Part shown: one piece after another, positions 33,146-44,315 of the stretch
Numbering within the stretch: the stretch's first letter is position 1
Layout of the letters: every line of letters starts with the position of its first letter
Assembly (NCBI RefSeq): GCF_023065955.2
Contig: NW_026622808.1
Coordinates: 46,760,475 to 46,824,474 of the forward strand
Length of the DNA: 64,000 bases
Reading direction: 5' to 3'
DNA from: Ursus arctos
Lineage: Eukaryota; Chordata; Mammalia; Carnivora; Ursidae
Made by a program: the position numbers and the translations under genes
Notes under the pieces: generated by a model
The model's database searches: none
Seen by the model: the letters and a program-made list of their open reading frames with translations, nothing else
Told to the model about the DNA's origin: nothing

Positions 33146-34230
33146 CACTCAAATCACCACCCAACAAAGGCGACTTCCTAGGAGTCCTATCCAGGAGAAA
33201 GGACGAAAAGGAAATCTGCAATTCCAGGAAAAGCAGGAAAGGCCCAGCAGTGGAGAACCCCCCAAACCCAACAGCAAAGGCATGAGAACCATTTACATGA
33301 ATACGGGCAATTTTTGAATAGACAACGTCTAACAGAATGAATTAGTTGGTTTGCCCTTCACATTACTTACAATCACGCATCCTTCTCAACTTCTCTTTTG
33401 AACATTTAAATATTTTCCTAAGAGAATCTCCTTCCCCTCCCGACCCTATTCACTGTTCACTTGACATCTATCACATAATGGCTATTGTTATAATACGGTA
33501 ACTTTTTACCAATTATTTTAAAGCCTAAAAGCAAAACTCAAATTCCCTACGTATCATTGAGAGACAGAATCTTGATCACCACCACAAAGACTGAGCCAAG
33601 CAAATATGCCAGGATCTAATGTAAAAACAATGGCACATGAAAAATTAATTCCTATTCCCATTCAAGTGACAGTTGCAGGAGGGGAAAAAGAAATAAAGAG
33701 CTAATTAGTGACAAAATGAAAAAATTAAGTATTTAAAACATCTCTCAAAGACTTATTAATATTCAGGATAGATGAAAACATTCTCCCCATTTTGTGCTCA
33801 TTTACTGTTCTGGTCCTCAGATTTTTACCCTCATCATCATTTTTCAAGAGCAAGAAAGTAATTTCACGAGGTCCCAAAACACGGCATCTTGTTAGATGTA
33901 TTTCACAACTTACTTGCTGATATTGGGGAGCCCACCTTTGTATCAGTGCCACTGTGAAAGCCAGTGCTTTAAGGAAAACAGTTTTGTGTAAAGCAGCTGT
34001 TCCCCCTCAAAGGCGATGTTAATTCCAGGCAGGTGAAAAAATCAGAACATTGAAGAAGCCGCACAGAGTTTCAAATTCTTTATTCTCATTATTTGAAACC
34101 AAATTTCCCTACTTCCTAGTCAACCAATTTGGATGGTACCTTGGAAGCTCCACTTGGAGTATGGATCTGTTTACTGCTATTTTCCAAGAGAATATCTTCC
34201 ATGTAAGAGAAGGGGGAAGCACCTGTCACA
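33145..34230. other. Unique sequence
   Basis: No repeat or exon recognised; short frames only. Confidence 0.5.
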
Positions 34231-34765
34231 CCTCCAAGATGCACTGTATTCACGTCCTCTCAATTTCCTTCACCCAAGTCCCCCTCCCCTTACCTCCCCT
34301 CTCTAGCAACCACCAGTCTGTACTCTGTTTCTATGAGTTCGGTTTGTTTTAAATTCCAGATATAAGTATGATCATACAGTATTTGTCTTTCTCTGACTTA
34401 TTTCACGTAGCATCGTGCCTTCAAAGTCCACCCATGCAGTCACAAATGGCAGGACTTCCTTGTTTTTATGGCTGAGTAGTATTCCATGGTGTATACACAC
34501 CACAGTTCTTTATGCATTCATCCATCCAGGAACACTTAGGTTGCTTCTGTGTCTTGGCTCTTGTCAATGCTGCTGTAATGAACACGGGGGTACATATGTC
34601 TTTTTGATACACTGGCTCCATTCTCTTTGGACAAATACCCAGACCCAGAAGTGAGATTGCTTGATCACACAGTACTTCTATTTTTAGTGGGGTTTTTTGT
34701 TGTTGTTGTTGTTGATTTGTTTGTTTTTAAGAACCGCCACATCATTTCCCATAGTGGCTTCACCA
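34230..34765 (-). mobile_element. L1M 3' end
   Basis: Antisense L1: tagcaaccaccagtctgtac, tctatgagttcggtttg, tatgatcatacagtatttgtc, ctgacttatttcacgtagcat, ttatggctgagtagtattcc, gaacacttaggttgcttctg, aatgaacacgggggtacata, agaagtgagattgcttgatc, atagtggcttcacc. Includes a (GTT)n patch near 34700. Confidence 0.88.
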
Positions 34766-34779
34766 AGTCACACAGTAAC

Positions 34780-34865
34780 TCAATTAATGTTACAACAATC
34801 CATGTAAGGAGGTAGTTATCCCCATTCGACAATGGAAGAAAAAGAGCTTTGAAAAGTTAAGTGTT
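34780..34865 (-). mobile_element. MIR fragment
   Basis: taaggaggtagttatccccattcgacaatgg and aaaagttaagtg fit the MIR antisense core ('ggtaggtactattatccccattttacagatg'). Confidence 0.55.
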
Positions 34866-34869
34866 TGTT

Positions 34870-35980
34870 TGTTTTTTTAAGTGATTTGATTGAGTTCATG
34901 GTCATTTCTGCCCAGGTCCAGCCCTATGCTTTGCCCTATCCCTGTGGTCCCTGATATTGGCATATTTGCACAAACATATGGGAGTTTATTCTAAATAAAA
35001 GTCACCATTTTGTGTTGTCATACAGGAGGCAGAAAAACAGTGTGAGTGGTATTAAAATTAATTTCTTCCAGATAGTCTGTGATGGGATCCAGCATGAGGT
35101 GGTAGAAATTTACATACAGGCATATAAAATGAATGTCTTCTAAGAAAATGTAAATGAGACCCAAGGATACAACTATATATATTTATGGCTTACAGGAAGG
35201 TTAATGTAATGCTTTAATATTTTCTCATGTGAATAATGAAATTAACTTACCACAATCAAGTGAGTCTAAAAAAATTAAGGCAACAGCTATTCTGCAAAGT
35301 TACCATAATTATTAAAATAAAATCTCATTAACCCTCTGCCAACTTATTTCAGATAGCACCAATTCGAGAAAACCGTTACCCCAGAGGCAACTTCGTGATT
35401 ATGCTGTAATACAAGTAATTAATAATCTGAACCTGGATAATTCAAAATCTGTCATTTCTCATCTCTTAGATATTAAAGTCATATAGTGTACCTGGGAGTA
35501 AGTTCTGCCTTTAACTCGTTCAACTACTTTCAGCTTTCACAATGAAAGACTCCAAAGATATTCTAAATCTGAGAACTTCTACACAATATTCATGTGGTAG
35601 AAACATTAACATGGGAGGTAGAGGTGGGGCTGATGGACTTCTTCCTCTGTCCGCTACAAATGAGTTTCCTCTCTACCCCCACCTGCTGAAAAAGAAAATG
35701 ACGATCTGTAGTTTTCTACCATTGGATCCTTGAGGGAAGAGGAGTTCGAATGGAGGAATGTGACCCACTGAGAAGAAATCGTGCACATTTCTGTGCAGCA
35801 CGGCTCAGGAACTGAAAGCGTGGGGCATGATGGTGAGAATGACAGCAACATTGTCAAGTGTCACGAAGTAAATAGAAGCCAGAAGATTTCAGTAAGAGTA
35901 CTCATGGAGGCAGCAATTTTGGACCACCTGCAATATCTCATAAAAACACGGGTAGAGGTCGAAAATCTTGTGGAGGCGGG
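34870..35980. other. Unique AT-rich sequence
   Basis: No repeat or exon recognised. The frame at 35781-36092 ends in a SINE. Confidence 0.5.
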
Positions 35981-35982
35981 TT

Positions 35983-36098
35983 GGGGGGGGCACCTGGCTA
36001 GCTCAACTGGTACAACAGGAGGCTCTTTATGTCGGGGTTGTGGGTTTGAGCCCCATGTTGGGTATAGAAATTACTTAAAAATAAAATCTTAAAAAAAA
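35983..36098 (+). mobile_element. Short tRNA-Lys-type SINE (old)
   Basis: Plus-strand: ggggcacctggctagctcaac head, ttatgtcggggttgtggg, tttgagccccatgttgggta (B box region), gaaattacttaaaaataaaatc tail. The G8 run just before the head is partly flank. Confidence 0.9.
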
Positions 36099-36860
36099 AT
36101 TCTTGTTGGGACCATACTTCTTTAAATGCAATGCTACTCGAGGACTGGACAGCAAGAGCATGGCCTTATAAACATTACATGTCTGCCCCAGCCTCCGGCA
36201 CCTGCTGTCAAGCCTTTCGTAAGTATCTGTATTCATCCTGAGATACGTCCTTTGCCCACTCTACACGCTCTGAGGTGAATTATGGTGGCATAGTCTCTTT
36301 CTGTAAACCAAAGTTATGAAAAATTATGTTCATATTCCCAAATGACACATTCTGAGGTCACTGGTAGATATTATCTTCAACACAGAGCACTCGGGGAACA
36401 GCAGTAAAATGAAAGCTACTCACAGTGTCTACCCTTCAGTCTTAACTAAAAATAATGTGTACAAACGCACCATCATACAAATCAAATACATAACTATTAT
36501 CAACCTTTGATGGGAAATAGGATGTATTTGATAATGAGGAACTTACACCTGAATCTGTACACAGAAGGCCAAATTTGAAGGCATTTCAGTTCCCAACCCC
36601 CCCCAAACAAACAAATACCTCTAAAACCATAATGAATAATGAAATAATTCTATTTCAGGTCCTTATGAAGATATACTTAAGAATCTGATAATATATCATA
36701 GCTTTGGGTGGTTACCTTTTTGAATGCAAAGTTTTTAAAAATCATTTAAAACCCCTTCTTAAATTATGTAGCCTTCCGTTTGCTATTTTTTAACAGTAAC
36801 TTGGAGAGAAAAACATATTCGATTGTCCGAGTCTCTCTTAATCTCCACTGATTTGCGCTC
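36098..36860. other. Unique AT-rich sequence
   Basis: No repeat or exon recognised. Confidence 0.5.
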
Positions 36861-36877
36861 CCAAGAAACACTGATTT

Positions 36878-37073
36878 TTTTTTTTTTTAAGATTTTATTT
36901 ATTTATTTGACAGAGAGAGAAACAGCCAGCGAGAGCGGGAACACAAGCAGGGGGAGTGGGAGAGAAGAAGCAGGCTCCCAGCGGAGGAGCCTGTTGTGGG
37001 GCTTGATCCCAGGACTCCGGAATCACGCCCTGAGCCAAAGGCAGACGCTTAATGACTGAGCCACCAAGACGCC
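36878..37073 (-). mobile_element. Bear-type Can-SINE with perfect 17-bp duplication
   Basis: Minus-strand: poly-T, aagattttatttatttatttgac, aacagccagcgagagcggga, gggcttgatcccaggactcc, aatcacgccctgagccaaagg, ccaccaagacgcccc. ccaagaaacactgattt occurs at 36861-36877 and 37074-37090 without mismatch. Confidence 0.97.
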
Positions 37074-37089
37074 CCAAGAAACACTGATT

Positions 37090-37840
37090 TATAACTGCTC
37101 TGAAGGACCAAAGTTGGGGGTGAGAGAGAAAGGAGATTAGATTACAGAAAAGAGATTTTCTGAAACATAAAAACAAAGAGACTCCACTATAGCCACATAA
37201 ACCAGCTGATTTTTTTTAATGTAGTGTAAGTTAAATTTCTATAAATAAAACCATCCCCTCCTTGTGACTTGAACCATCTTCTCATTATACGGGGACAACT
37301 CGCGACTTCAGTTTTAGGTTTCTCTGCCACCTGATTCATAAAAAGGAACTCCAGAATGAATTATTTCAGAAATTATAAGGGGATGGGAGGGGAAATACTC
37401 ATTTCTAGTTCCTCCAGTTTAGAAACTGTGATTTTCACCTTTGAAACCGAAAGCAAAACACACGACTTTTAACTACATGAATCACCTAATTTCCTTTGAA
37501 CAAAAGAGGTAGGCATTCTGTTCCAGAGAGATACTTCAGAGCAGTTCCTCTCTTGCCAGAAACTTCTCCCAGGAAGAGCTGACTTGAGAGGCCTGTCGTG
37601 TGATGTCTCAGCACCTTGCACACACAGACCTGGAAAGCACCTGAGCTCCTAGAGCCTGAATAAGTGTATTCTAACCAAAAAAAAAAAAAAAAAAAAGACA
37701 CTTGCTGACTTCAAGAGTGCATTGACTCTCAAGGAGATCAACCCCATCCTCGCTGAGTCTCTTAGAAAGACATAGAAAGGACCACCTAAAATGGAATTGT
37801 TGACCCGATCACCTTCCATGTTAAGAATTAACAACGCAGA
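37090..37840. other. Unique sequence with an A20 tract
   Basis: An uninterrupted run of about 20 A lies at 37677-37696 with no SINE body beside it. No exon recognised. The 159-codon minus frame at 37649-38128 runs through this tract and the SINE that follows. Confidence 0.45.
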
Positions 37841-37842
37841 GG

Positions 37843-38050
37843 GGACGCCTGGGTGGCTCAGTTGGTAAGCATCTGCCTTCAGCTCAGGGAGTGATCCCAG
37901 AGTCCTGGGATCAAGCCCCGCATCGGGCTCTTCCACTGGGAGCCTCCTTCTTCCTCTCCCACTCCCCCTGCTTGTGTTCCCTCTCTTGCTGGCTGTCCCC
38001 CTCTCTCTCTCTCTGTCAAATAAATAAATAAAATCTTTAAAAAAAAAAAA
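37843..38050 (+). mobile_element. Bear-type Can-SINE, first at a reused target
   Basis: Plus-strand: gacgcctgggtggctcagtt, cagggagtgatcccagagtcc, gatcaagccccgcatcggg, cttccactgggagcctccttc, (TC)n, tgtcaaataaataaataaaa, long A tail. Flanks aagaattaacaacgcagagg (37823-37842) and aagaattaacaatgcagagg (38051-38070) differ at one base. Confidence 0.96.
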
Positions 38051-38070
38051 AAGAATTAACAATGCAGAGG

Positions 38071-38240
38071 GACGCCTGGGTGGCTGAGCCGGGTAAGTGT
38101 CTGCCTTCGGTGCAGGTCCTGGAATCAAGCCTAGTGTGGGCCTCCCTGCTCACTGAGGAGCCTGCTTGTCCCCCTCCCTTTGCACGTGCTCTCTCTCTCT
38201 CTCAAATAAATAAAATCTTAAAAAACACACACACACATGA
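38071..38240 (+). mobile_element. Can-SINE, second at the same target
   Basis: Plus-strand, shortened: gacgcctgggtggctgagcc, ttcggtgcaggtcctggaatc, CT-rich middle, tctcaaataaataaaatctt, then (AC)n. The target word aacaatgcagag precedes the head (38059-38070) and reappears at 38246-38257. The middle of the tRNA-like region is partly deleted. Confidence 0.92.
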
Positions 38241-38608
38241 AGAAAACAATGCAGAGTGTGAAAGGGGAGGGAGCAGCATGAGACATAAACAAAACTAAGG
38301 GACGGGGGAGAAAGAAAGGTTATTCACCCTTTTCAGAGATGCTTCCTGCTATTGGTTTTCTTATATTCCAAACTTTCCATACAGGAGACAGCCCGTCTGT
38401 CTCACTTCATTTTTCTTCTGATCACATGAAGCTCATTCCCAAGAAAGGCACTCTTGAAATGCATGGGGAAAACAACAATAACAATTCTCTTCTGTCTGCA
38501 GTGAGCCAGATTTTTGCAAACTGTCCACATGGAACCATGATCACATTTTATCCAGCCTGTGGTATATTTCTTTTTAAACGAATTAGTTGCTAACATATAA
38601 CCCAGGAA

Positions 38609-38815
38609 CAACGCTTCTCAACTGGTTGGTATCGCTCCCCAGGGCATATTTGGCAAGGTCTGGAGACATTTTTTGCTGTCACAACTTGGGGGATGCTGCA
38701 GGCATCTAATGGACAGAGGTCAAGGATCTCGCTAAACATCCCATAATGCACAAACCTACCATGACAAGAGGTCCTTGGCCTAAAATGTCCACAGGGTCAA
38801 AGGTGAGAAACACTG
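38609..38815 (+). mobile_element. MER20-type hAT-Charlie element
   Basis: cgcttctcaactggttggta, agggcatatttggcaaggtctgg, ctgtcacaacttgggggatgctgc, gaggtcaaggatctcgctaaacatcc, aaaatgtccacagg, ggtgagaaacactg. Both ends are visible (ttctcaac and gagaaacactg are inverted counterparts). Confidence 0.85.
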
Positions 38816-39320
38816 CACTAGAGAAATCGGTGACTGTGTTTGCTCTGCCTTTACTCACTGAAAGCAACGTTTCTCAAAAGGGTAAACTTTCTGACTCAAA
38901 ATTCTTCAATGACTCCCACATATCCTGACAAGTCTGAAAAACAGGCAAATATTTACTTATTACCTGCACTTAAAAAATAAAACACTCAATGAACACCTAT
39001 GCATGTGAATGTTAGCAGAATTCACATTTTAAATCTAACATAGGCAGTTCTTCTACCTTACCTTGGACCTTACATACAGAAACCCTACCGCAGTCCCGCA
39101 GAGGAGCGGTGTCATGCCCACTATGGAGAAAAGCTGAGCATGAAGGAAGTAAAGCCATTTGTCCGGATTCTCCCAGGGCATGCGCAGGAGAGCACGGTTC
39201 AATCTCCTAACCTTGGTGTCCTTCGTCCTATTACAATGATGCTGTCTTCTAGGATAGCTTTGTAAATAGCAAACTGAGCAGCTAGGACTGTAACCATCAA
39301 TGTCTAACATTCAGAGATGT
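38815..39320. other. Unique sequence
   Basis: No repeat or exon recognised. Confidence 0.5.
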
Positions 39321-39324
39321 TACT

Positions 39325-39470
39325 CAGCCCGTGCAAGCCTCAGTCTCCTTACCTGAAAAACGGGGATATGTTGAGAGGAGTAAATGAAATAAGGCTCCTT
39401 AGGTCCATACTTAGCACCCGAGGAGCTCTCAAGGACAAGCAGCTGCTGTTATTCTTGTTAGCAGGACCCC
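39325..39470 (+). mobile_element. MIR fragment
   Basis: caagcctcagtctccttacctg, aaaaacggggatatgttgag, aggagtaaatgaaataagg, tccatacttagcacccgagg follow MIR sense order. Confidence 0.7.
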
Positions 39471-39552
39471 AGGCCAATGTGTGTAATAATAGCAGAATCA
39501 CATTTGAGCAAGCAACCAAAACGTTGGGAGAGCTCAGTCAACACAAGAAATA

Positions 39553-39749
39553 TTTTTTTAAGGTTTTATTTATTTATTTGAGAGAAAGAGAGAGAACTAG
39601 CAGGGGAGGGACAGAGGAAGGGGGAGAGAGAGAATCCCAAGCAGACTCCTGCTGAGCCCAACCCAGGGCTCTAACTTACGACCTTGAGATCATGACCTGA
39701 GCTGAATCAATAGTCAGACACTTAACCAACTGAGCCATCCAGGTGCTCC
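39553..39749 (-). mobile_element. Can-SINE
   Basis: Minus-strand: ttttttaaggttttatttatt, gagagaaagagagagaacta, gactcctgctgagcccaacc, gagatcatgacctgagctga, cactgagcc-type head complement ccatccaggtgctcc. Flanks caagaaatattttt and ataagaaatatttg are the likely duplication. Confidence 0.94.
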
Positions 39750-40044
39750 AAACATAAGAAATATTTGTTGCAAAATACTATCCAAGAAAGCAGGGGGACA
39801 CAGGAAGTGGGAAAGAGGCTGCTTTCAGGTAATAGAGGGCACCAGGTCCCACAGAAGTCTTTGGCATTCATTGGTATTTCCTTTTCTGCCATTAAAGACA
39901 CAAAGTCATGGGGCAAAGTTACGGCTGACATATGCGTGGAGACCTCTGTTTCAGAACAACTGAGTCCCAATGTCCTTATTTAAAGGGAGAGCAAGTAGGT
40001 GAAATAGGCTCAAAATAGAGCTCATTTTTATGTGAGCAACACAG

Positions 40045-40265
40045 CAGTGGAATAAAAACTCAGGTTCTAGAAACAGACAGCCTGGATTTGAATCCTGCCT
40101 CTTCCACTTCCTAGCTCTGACCAGCAGAACATTACACAACACGGCAAACCTTCCAGTTCCTTGGTAAAATTGGGAGATTATGACAGTTCCTCCTTTCACA
40201 GCACTGTTTTGAAATTCAAGTGATAAGAATGCATGTCAAACTCTTAACAGAGGATCCGGCAGACT
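40045..40265 (+). mobile_element. MIR
   Basis: ggttctagaaacagacagcc, tggatttgaatcctgcctct, tccacttcctagctctgacc, ttccagttccttggtaaaat, gggagattatgacagttcctcc, gcactgttttgaaattcaagtg are in MIR sense order. Confidence 0.88.
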
Positions 40266-40394
40266 GAACACGTAGACGAATGGTCATCATCACTACTATT
40301 GTTGCTGTTGTTATCAACATCAGCAGAAGCATCCGTGATGCCCAGTCTAGACCTTGCTCACAGAAGGCTCACAATAAATATCTGATTAGTAATT

Positions 40395-40605
40395 GCTCAC
40401 AGTTAATGACTGTTTATTGTCTGCCAGACAATGTTCTATCAGGCAGTTACTATCATTTATCCCTTTAAAGAAGGAAAAAAATTGGACACCAGAGAGGTTA
40501 ACAAACTTGCCCAAGGTCACCCAGCTAGGAAGTAGCAGAGCTGTGATCTGAGCCCAGGATGTGAGCCTCAGAGCTTATGTCCTTAGCCACCACACAACAC
40601 AGCTT
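40395..40605 (-). mobile_element. MIR
   Basis: Antisense: tattgtctgccagacaatgttc, agagaggttaacaaacttgccc, aaggtcacccagctaggaag, tagcagagctgtgatctgag, cccaggatgtgag. Lies about 130 bp from the sense MIR above, so two MIRs face each other tail to tail. Confidence 0.88.
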
Positions 40606-42265
40606 TCTAACAGCGGAAAAATAAAAGAGTGAGGTTGAGAAATTTCTTGTAATCGGGGATCCCAGTCACTGAAAAAGACAGATTTTTAAGGATGAAATGA
40701 CAGAGCATTTCCACATGACAGTTGTAGCAAGATAACACAGGAGACTCGAAACCCTCAACTCATCTGGACTCTGGCTGGGCAAGTCCAATTTCCAGAGAGT
40801 CCCTGAGATGCAGAAGGGAAAAGATGGCATGTTTGGGGGAAAAGAGCTTTCAGACATCACAACTTCACAGCCATACAACTTCACCACTGTCTGATCACAA
40901 ACTAAAGTCAGACAAAGAGTGATTAGATGCAAAATTGTAACCAGAGACCTGTATACAGCTAGAGAAGGCAAATGGAGTCAAATAAAGAACACTGTTCGAC
41001 ATTTTTATGAAGACTAAATGCTATTTCCAATAGACCTAGGAGGAGTCTGGTCGTAAGGACCCTACAGAACTACCAGCAAAAATATCCAATCCCAACCTTG
41101 TTAAGCCATTTCCTATAGTAATTACACGAGGTTTCATTTCTAACCACTCAAAGCGCTTTTATGCTTGTCTCTTTTCTAGTGGCAAAGGCAGAGAGGTTAA
41201 GAGGAGAGAGCCATTTTGTTTCAAACAAGCCACAAAGCGAATACACAATGCCACAAAAGAAGTCTTTATTCTGTCAGCCAGCCTGCTCCTCATTAACCAG
41301 CTGAGAATGAGCCCGGAATGCACAATTTCGTGGTAATCACGGAAAACAGATGCCCATGATGGCTTGCAGGTAAAACGGATTGTTTTTGCCTCTCTGAACC
41401 ACTTGGTAGGAATGTGATCCATTTCAACACCACTCGTTCCTTCAAGGGCTGCTGGTCTTCCAAGTGTTTGTGAAAATAAGTCAGGTGTGGGGGGACAGGG
41501 CTACGAGAAATGAAAAATGGTGTTGACAAGATAAAGAGCTGCATTTTCCATCTTATTCCTAAATGGGCCTAGATAGACAACATGAAGACTAACACTTCAG
41601 GGTCCACACCTCAATACAGCACACTGGGATATGAGCCCAGGTTTCAGGAGGTCAGTGGTGGGAAATGTCCCCTTTTCCATCACAGAAACAATCCTTTATT
41701 CCGGTGTTCCTAACACTCCCAGAATGTTTGCATTTCAAAAGGTAAAAACCACTTCAAATACCCAGGTCCTTTCAGGCAGGCAGTCCATGAACAATCACAG
41801 CTCAAATGGTTCCCCTTTTTCCCTCTCCAACAAGAGCCACAGCTGTGTCCTGGGAGGGGGTTTCCATTGGCAGCTCCTTGACCTTCCACTTCTCTCTTCT
41901 CCAAATCAGAAATTCTGTACAGTGGTTGCAGACTCTGATGATGGACAAGAGACACATGCAGCAGAGCTGACTCTAGGGCACCTATTCGTTCCCCAAAAAC
42001 TAGCCTCTCTGAGGAATCTCATTATGGCACAGCAGATGGACAAGAGACGTACAGAGAGAGGGAAGGGGGAAAAACACAGGAAGCAAAAATGCACAGTTCT
42101 CAGAAGGATGCCATTATTTCACTTCATAATAATCCCAAGGAAAGAGTGCACCACTCATTGCTCATTTGTGCCTTCACTGGAGAATCAGGAGCAGGGCTCT
42201 GGGGAAGCAAGGACGTTATCAGTCACTCTTTCCTGCATTTAGAAAAGGAGCTAGAGCAGCATTCC
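40605..42265. other. Unique sequence with the window's longest open frame
   Basis: The plus frame 41631-42242 (203 codons from its methionine) is the longest here. It shows no domain, signal peptide or membrane segment, and shorter minus-strand frames overlap it. 41780-41960 is C-rich. I do not call a gene. Confidence 0.45.
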
Positions 42266-42269
42266 CTGT

Positions 42270-42480
42270 ATAGTATTAATGTATGTATCACTCTACCACC
42301 TCCATAATGTGGTCTAAATGCAGGTATAAATGTACATACAAAGAGATTCATTGCAACACAATTTGCAACCGGAAAAGGAAACAACATCTATTTGCCAAAG
42401 TGGGTGTGGTTCCATCAGTGATGCAAGAGCCATACAATGGAAGATATGCAGTCCTTATGAAGGCAAATGCAGAGCTTTGA
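42270..42480 (+). mobile_element. L1 3'-region fragment
   Basis: Sense-strand L1M words: agagattcattgcaacacaattt, ggaaaaggaaacaacatct, gccatacaatggaagatatgcag, tccttatgaaggcaaatgc. Compare the usual 'tcattgcagcattgtttgtaa ... catacaatggaatactatgcagcc'. Confidence 0.55.
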
Positions 42481-42489
42481 CAATATTTG

Positions 42490-42675
42490 TACAGTATTCA
42501 CCACTCATCAGGCACTTGTCATGTATTAACTCTTCTAATCTTGACAACAACCCCAGAAAACTGAGGAACAGAGAAACAAAGTTACTTGCCCAATCACACT
42601 GCTACTAAGTGCAGGAGCTGGGATTACAATCCAGGCCTGCCTGGCTTCCAAGTCTATGCTCGTAATCGTTCCTCT
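42490..42675 (-). mobile_element. MIR
   Basis: Antisense: catcaggcacttgtcatgta, ttaactcttctaatcttgac, aacaaccccagaaaactgag, gttacttgcccaatcacact, gctactaagtgcaggagctg, ggattacaatccaggcctgcc. Confidence 0.85.
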
Positions 42676-42679
42676 ATAC

Positions 42680-44095
42680 TAATGGCAACAAAACAGCACA
42701 ATCTCCTTGTTGGGAATGTATGCGTACTCCATGTTATATTTTAAAATAGGTATTTTTTAAGAAAGAAAAACCCTCCTGATTGTTAACAATGGTTATAGTT
42801 GGGTATTAAGAAGGTCTTTCTCTTCCTTTTTATAAAGAGCATGAAATACTTATATACACTTAGCAGAATTTCTAGCTCCCTCCCACTAAAAAAGAACATA
42901 GATGTCCAAATGGTACTGAATTTTCAAGAGATTCTCAGGTAAACATTTAATGCAAGCCAGTAGAACATTACTTATTGTTGTGATTCATTAGCTCTCTGCT
43001 TCTTCCCCTCTCCCCGATCCTTCCCCCTCATTAATCAAAAAGGAAAGGCAATCTGAATGTCTAGCTTTGACATCGCAATGGTTGCTGGTGTTCTATTTGA
43101 CTACACTTGCTATATTTTCAAAACAACAAACATTCTAAAAGAAGAAAGGAAATGTCAGTTTTATTTAATTTGGTTCTTCACTTTTTACTCTAAATCAAAG
43201 TTCAATTTGCCCTAAAGTTTTGAAGAAGGCCTGACAACTGAGGCCTTTTGGAAAGATCACCTAACTCGACAGAGTGCTTAGAGGAAAAAATTCATCAAAA
43301 GCCCTACATTTTGCAGACAACAGACATCTACCATAAATCAGCCTTCTTAAAAAAAAAAAGAAGAAGAAGAAGAAGGAAAGGGAGAAAAAAAAGCATCCTC
43401 TTCAGAATATGGTGAGAGAAAACAGTGTCACTGAACATGACTTTTGAAAGGAATTTTAGAAATTAGTTTGTTTCAGGGATAAGCATACGTGTGCACACAT
43501 AGACTTGGCACATGCCTGGGCCTGCTGATTTCTTCGTGACAGTTAAAAAACAGCACCTCTTGCTTTGTCTATTTTCACGTCCTTTTTTATTTGGCTCACA
43601 AAGTGACATGGCAACAGACTCTATCATTTCCTTAGAGTTTCGCCACTGAGTCAAGAATATGGCAGAAAAATGGACACTTACTCTTCAAAGGCATTATAGG
43701 AAGTAAATGAAGTCAACCAAACAGTGAGGATGGATTTCATAAAAGGGCTGTGACCCTAGGTGTGCAATGCATACATTCTACAGCAGAGATCAACAGATAG
43801 CCCTCAACGTGGTGTCGTTATTCCTACATATTTATCAACTAACAACTGACTTACCTGCTCCCTTTTCAAAGTAGAATATATGAGATCAATCCCTGTAGAA
43901 TGAAAATCTTTGGCAAATGCACTGAATCCCATTTATAGCTCTGGTGTTAGGGAATGGACTGATACTAGGTGGAAAGGCTACACAACCCCTAACAGGATTG
44001 CAAATTAGGGGGCTTGATTTTTATTTGAGATAGTGCCAAGTATTTGGCTCTATCTCAACGATTGGTGGTGGTGGAGGTGGTGGTGAAACTATACA
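42680..44095. other. Unique AT-rich sequence
   Basis: No repeat or exon recognised apart from an (AGA)n patch at 43349-43376 and a (GGT)n patch near 44065-44083. Confidence 0.5.
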
Positions 44096-44099
44096 CATA

Positions 44100-44315
44100 G
44101 CAATACTTGAATGCTTATTAAGCACAAGAGTCTCATTAGTACCCTTCACCTTAGAAAGTGTATATTACTAACTCTATTTTATATAATAAAGAAAAATGAA
44201 TTTTAAAATATTTGGGTAATCTACCCAAAGTCATTCTGCTGGAAAGTTGGAAGAGTCAGGAGTCAAGGCCAAGACAGTCTAACACCAAATCTATTGAGCT
44301 ATCATGCCTTTCCTC
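44100..44315 (-). mobile_element. MIR
   Basis: Antisense: ttgaatgcttattaagcaca, agtacccttcaccttagaaag, tttgggtaatctacccaaagtc, attctgctggaaagttgg, caggagtcaaggcca. Diverged but in order. Confidence 0.65.

Noticed and set aside
37649..38128. 159-codon minus frame with a phenylalanine run
   Set aside because: Crosses an A20 tract and two SINEs; the phenylalanines come from the poly-A read in reverse.
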